Assembly: GCA_034664395.1 (NCBI GenBank)
Contig: JAXDHQ010000003.1
Location: forward strand, 1 to 6,071
Source of the DNA: JAOPZW01 sp034664395
Lineage (GTDB): Bacteria > Actinomycetota > Thermoleophilia > Solirubrobacterales > Solirubrobacteraceae
Direction of reading: 5' to 3'
DNA: 6,071 bases
The notes beneath the pieces were generated by a model. The model was not told the origin of the DNA. It ran no database searches and saw only the letters and a program-made list of their open reading frames with translations. Below are positions 5,493-6,071 of this stretch, piece by piece. The first letter of the stretch is position 1. Each line of letters starts with the position of its first letter. Made by a program: the position numbers and the translations under genes.

Positions 5493-6071
5493 ATGGCCAC
5501 TGAGCACGCCACCGTCGCCGAGGAGGAGTACCTGCAGACGCTGTTCTGGCTCCAGGAGGCGGGACTCCCGATGACGGGGGCCAACGTCGCCCGGGCCATG
5601 CAGCTCTCGCCGCCGACGGTGCACGAGATGATCGGTCGCCTGGAGCGCGACGGCTACATCACGCGCGCCCCGGACAAGTCGATCTCGTTCACCGGCACCG
5701 GCTCCGAGCACGCCGAGGGGATCGTCCGCCGCCACCGGCTCATCGAGCGCTTCCTCACCGACGTGCTGGGCATCCCGTGGGACGAGGTGCACGAGGAGGC
5801 CGAGCGGCTCGAGCACGCGATGTCGCCCGTCCTCGAGGAGCGCATGCTCGCCGCCATCGGCGACGCCAAGACGTGCCCGCACGGCCATCCGATCGTGGCC
5901 GGGACGCGCATCGAGGGCGTCCCGCTGGCCGACGTCGCCGTGGGCGCCTCCGTGCGCGTCCTGCGCCTGGAGAACGAGGCCGAGGACCTCCTGCACTACC
6001 TCAAGCAGATCGGCCTCGAGCCCGGCCTGGAGGGGACGCTTGCGGCCACCGGTGCCGACGAGGTCGTCCTC
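5493..6071 (+). CDS. DtxR/MntR family metal-dependent transcriptional repressor (3' end beyond window)
   Basis: Metal-sensing repressor, with 193 residues visible and still open at the right edge. Order: an N-terminal winged helix with the recognition region LSPPTVHEMIGRLERDGYI (38-56) and the wing SISFTGTG (63-70). Next is the dimerisation and metal-binding domain with IVRRHRLIERFL (77-88) and VHEEAERLEHAMS (99-111), then CPHGHPI (128-134). A C-terminal SH3/FeoA-like domain follows (about 144-193), seen in VGASVRVLRLENE and YLKQIGLEPG. Likely metal ligands are E12, H81, E85, H100, E104, E107 and H108. E104 replaces the cysteine of iron-sensing DtxR/IdeR, and E12 replaces its methionine. Acidic residues at these places are typical of manganese-sensing MntR. 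The presence of the SH3 domain is as in DtxR and IdeR. ATG 5493 is preferred and ATG 5484, three codons upstream, is possible. The regulator may control itself and the divergent SDR unit. Confidence 0.9.
   Translation, partial: MATEHATVAEEEYLQTLFWLQEAGLPMTGANVARAMQLSPPTVHEMIGRLERDGYITRAPDKSISFTGTGSEHAEGIVRRHRLIERFLTDVLGIPWDEVHEEAERLEHAMSPVLEERMLAAIGDAKTCPHGHPIVAGTRIEGVPLADVAVGASVRVLRLENEAEDLLHYLKQIGLEPGLEGTLAATGADEVVL

Noticed and set aside
4742..5503. Open + strand frame opposite the SDR gene
   Set aside because: The SDR on the - strand has full cofactor and catalytic motifs. The opposite frame is Gly/Arg/Val-rich with no domain.
4671..5996. Extension of the EamA frame upstream to 5996, suggesting a large fusion protein
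   Set aside because: The extension lies out of frame over the SDR gene and antisense to the regulator, with Arg-rich shadow composition. The transporter starts naturally at the ATGA overlap at 4670.

Overview
The window is a very GC-rich bacterial chromosomal segment (by eye well above 70% GC), with strong G/C at third codon positions, tightly packed genes and little Shine-Dalgarno signal. This fits a high-GC actinobacterium. The mycobacterial-type PolD/LigC pair also fits, and a Thermoleophilia/Solirubrobacterales-like host is my guess, not something proven here. I see no mobile element, tRNA, rRNA, CRISPR array or phage gene.

Layout. (1) Bases 2-91 hold the tail of an unidentified + strand gene. 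It is joined by an ATGA stop/start overlap to a secreted or lipid-bilayer-targeted M14 zinc carboxypeptidase of the MpaA type (88-744). (2) Convergent to it, 8 bases away, is a compact glycerate 2-kinase on the - strand (753-1739). (3) Divergent from the kinase, with essentially no intergenic DNA, is a stand-alone LigD-type primase-polymerase (PolD/Prim-PolC-like, + strand 1753-2769). (4) After an 88-base spacer with a perfect inverted repeat comes a convergent - strand three-gene unit. In transcription order it is a short-chain dehydrogenase (5464 to 4667), an EamA/DMT family transporter (4670 to 3714) and an ATP-dependent DNA ligase of the LigC type (3784 to 2858). The first pair is coupled by ATGA. 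The second pair overlaps by 71 bases, and the ligase has its own ribosome binding site inside the transporter gene. (5) Divergent from the dehydrogenase is a DtxR/MntR family metal-dependent repressor (from 5493) that runs off the right edge.

How the genes relate. The main functional theme is the polymerase and ligase found as separate proteins facing each other tail to tail. These are the activities that are fused in LigD. In mycobacteria the equivalent stand-alone proteins (Prim-PolC/PolD1 and LigC) are neighbours and act together in short-gap repair. No Ku gene and no LigD nuclease domain are visible here. The other genes (peptidoglycan peptide hydrolysis, glycerate phosphorylation, SDR, exporter, metal regulator) look like ordinary housekeeping or accessory functions with no evident shared pathway.

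I found no convincing undescribed system. The points most worth checking are the split polymerase/ligase locus, the shared CATG start region of the kinase and polymerase, the 71-base EamA/LigC overlap, and the Mn-type ligand set of the regulator.
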